Assembly: GCF_900162685.1 (NCBI RefSeq)
Contig: NZ_LT727827.1
Coordinates: 225,272-289,271, forward strand
Reading direction: 5' to 3'
Length of the DNA: 64,000 nt
Source of the DNA: Terribacillus halophilus
GTDB taxonomy: Bacteria > Bacillota > Bacilli > Bacillales > Amphibacillaceae
The notes beneath the pieces were generated by a model. That model made no database searches, was not told the DNA's origin, and saw nothing but the letters and a program-made list of their open reading frames with translations. Of this stretch, positions 63,930 through 64,000 are shown one piece after another (the stretch's first letter is position 1; every line of letters begins with the position of its first letter). A program made the position numbers and the translations under genes.

Positions 63930-64000
63930 ATGTGGATAAGAGACAGTAAACAATGTATCTATTTATTTGAATTGGGTTTTTTTTTTTTCTCTTTACCTTC
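63928..64000. other. Probable adapter/chimera artefact at the right end
   Basis: ATGTGGATAAGAGACAG (63930-63946) is one mismatch from the last 17 bases of the 19-base Tn5/Nextera mosaic end. The next 54 bases (63947-64000) align without gaps to 56138-56191 with eight mismatches, most of them changes to T, as in a low-quality read tail. I therefore treat this stretch as a library artefact rather than chromosome. Confidence 0.85.

Overview
The window looks like a chromosomal stretch of a low-to-moderate GC, Gram-positive, Bacillaceae-type bacterium. Evidence: NsrR/Hmp, YwnA/YwnB, a YvbW-type permease under a T-box, a SAM riboswitch, CcpA cre sites, an AraR-controlled arabinose cluster, class III fructose-1,6-bisphosphatase, YitT, YhgE, strong AGGAGG ribosome sites, frequent TTG/GTG starts and an LPxTG protein. 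A halotolerant relative of Bacillus such as Terribacillus is my guess, not a proof. I see no rRNA, tRNA, CRISPR array, prophage or insertion sequence.

Layout. 1-3.7 kb: redox and nitrosative stress genes (nsrR, hmp, ywnA/ywnB-like pair, DJ-1 protein). 3.9-9.9 kb: a PTS operon with a PRD regulator carrying its own EIIA domain, IIB, ascorbate-type IIC, a small TPR protein, a class II aldolase and a P-loop kinase. 9.9-15.8 kb: two amino-acid permeases (one under a leucine-type T-box), a hydratase and a TetR/membrane-protein pair with twin operators. 16-22 kb: a frameshifted lipoprotein gene and an HxlR-centred flavin redox regulon (LLM monooxygenase, FMN reductase, azoreductase) marked by a duplicated operator. 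22-25 kb: small accessory genes.

25-42 kb is a complete L-arabinose/arabino-oligosaccharide region: two GH51 and one GH43 arabinofuranosidases, araN-P-Q ABC importer without its ATPase, araL, araM, a Cys-rich DUF6171 protein, a YesL-like protein, araR and araD-B-A. Several AraR boxes and cre sites sit at the promoters, so substrates are imported, cut to arabinose inside the cell, and converted to xylulose-5-phosphate under arabinose induction and glucose repression.

42-64 kb: stress and housekeeping genes: DJ-1 and GNAT proteins, an AAA ATPase, a SAM-riboswitch-controlled DszC-like flavoenzyme, an unlisted type I toxin-antitoxin locus (28-residue holin-like toxin with convergent antisense RNA), class V aminotransferase, YitT lacking a normal start codon, fbp, SDR and Hsp31-like proteins, AAC(3), a chemoreceptor, YhgE plus TetR, an rRNA methyltransferase and the end of an LPxTG surface protein.

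Three genes need one extra base to restore reading frame (near 16850, 22657 and 56716). The last about 70 bases look like a sequencing artefact: a near match to the Nextera/Tn5 mosaic end followed by an error-rich copy of 56138-56191.
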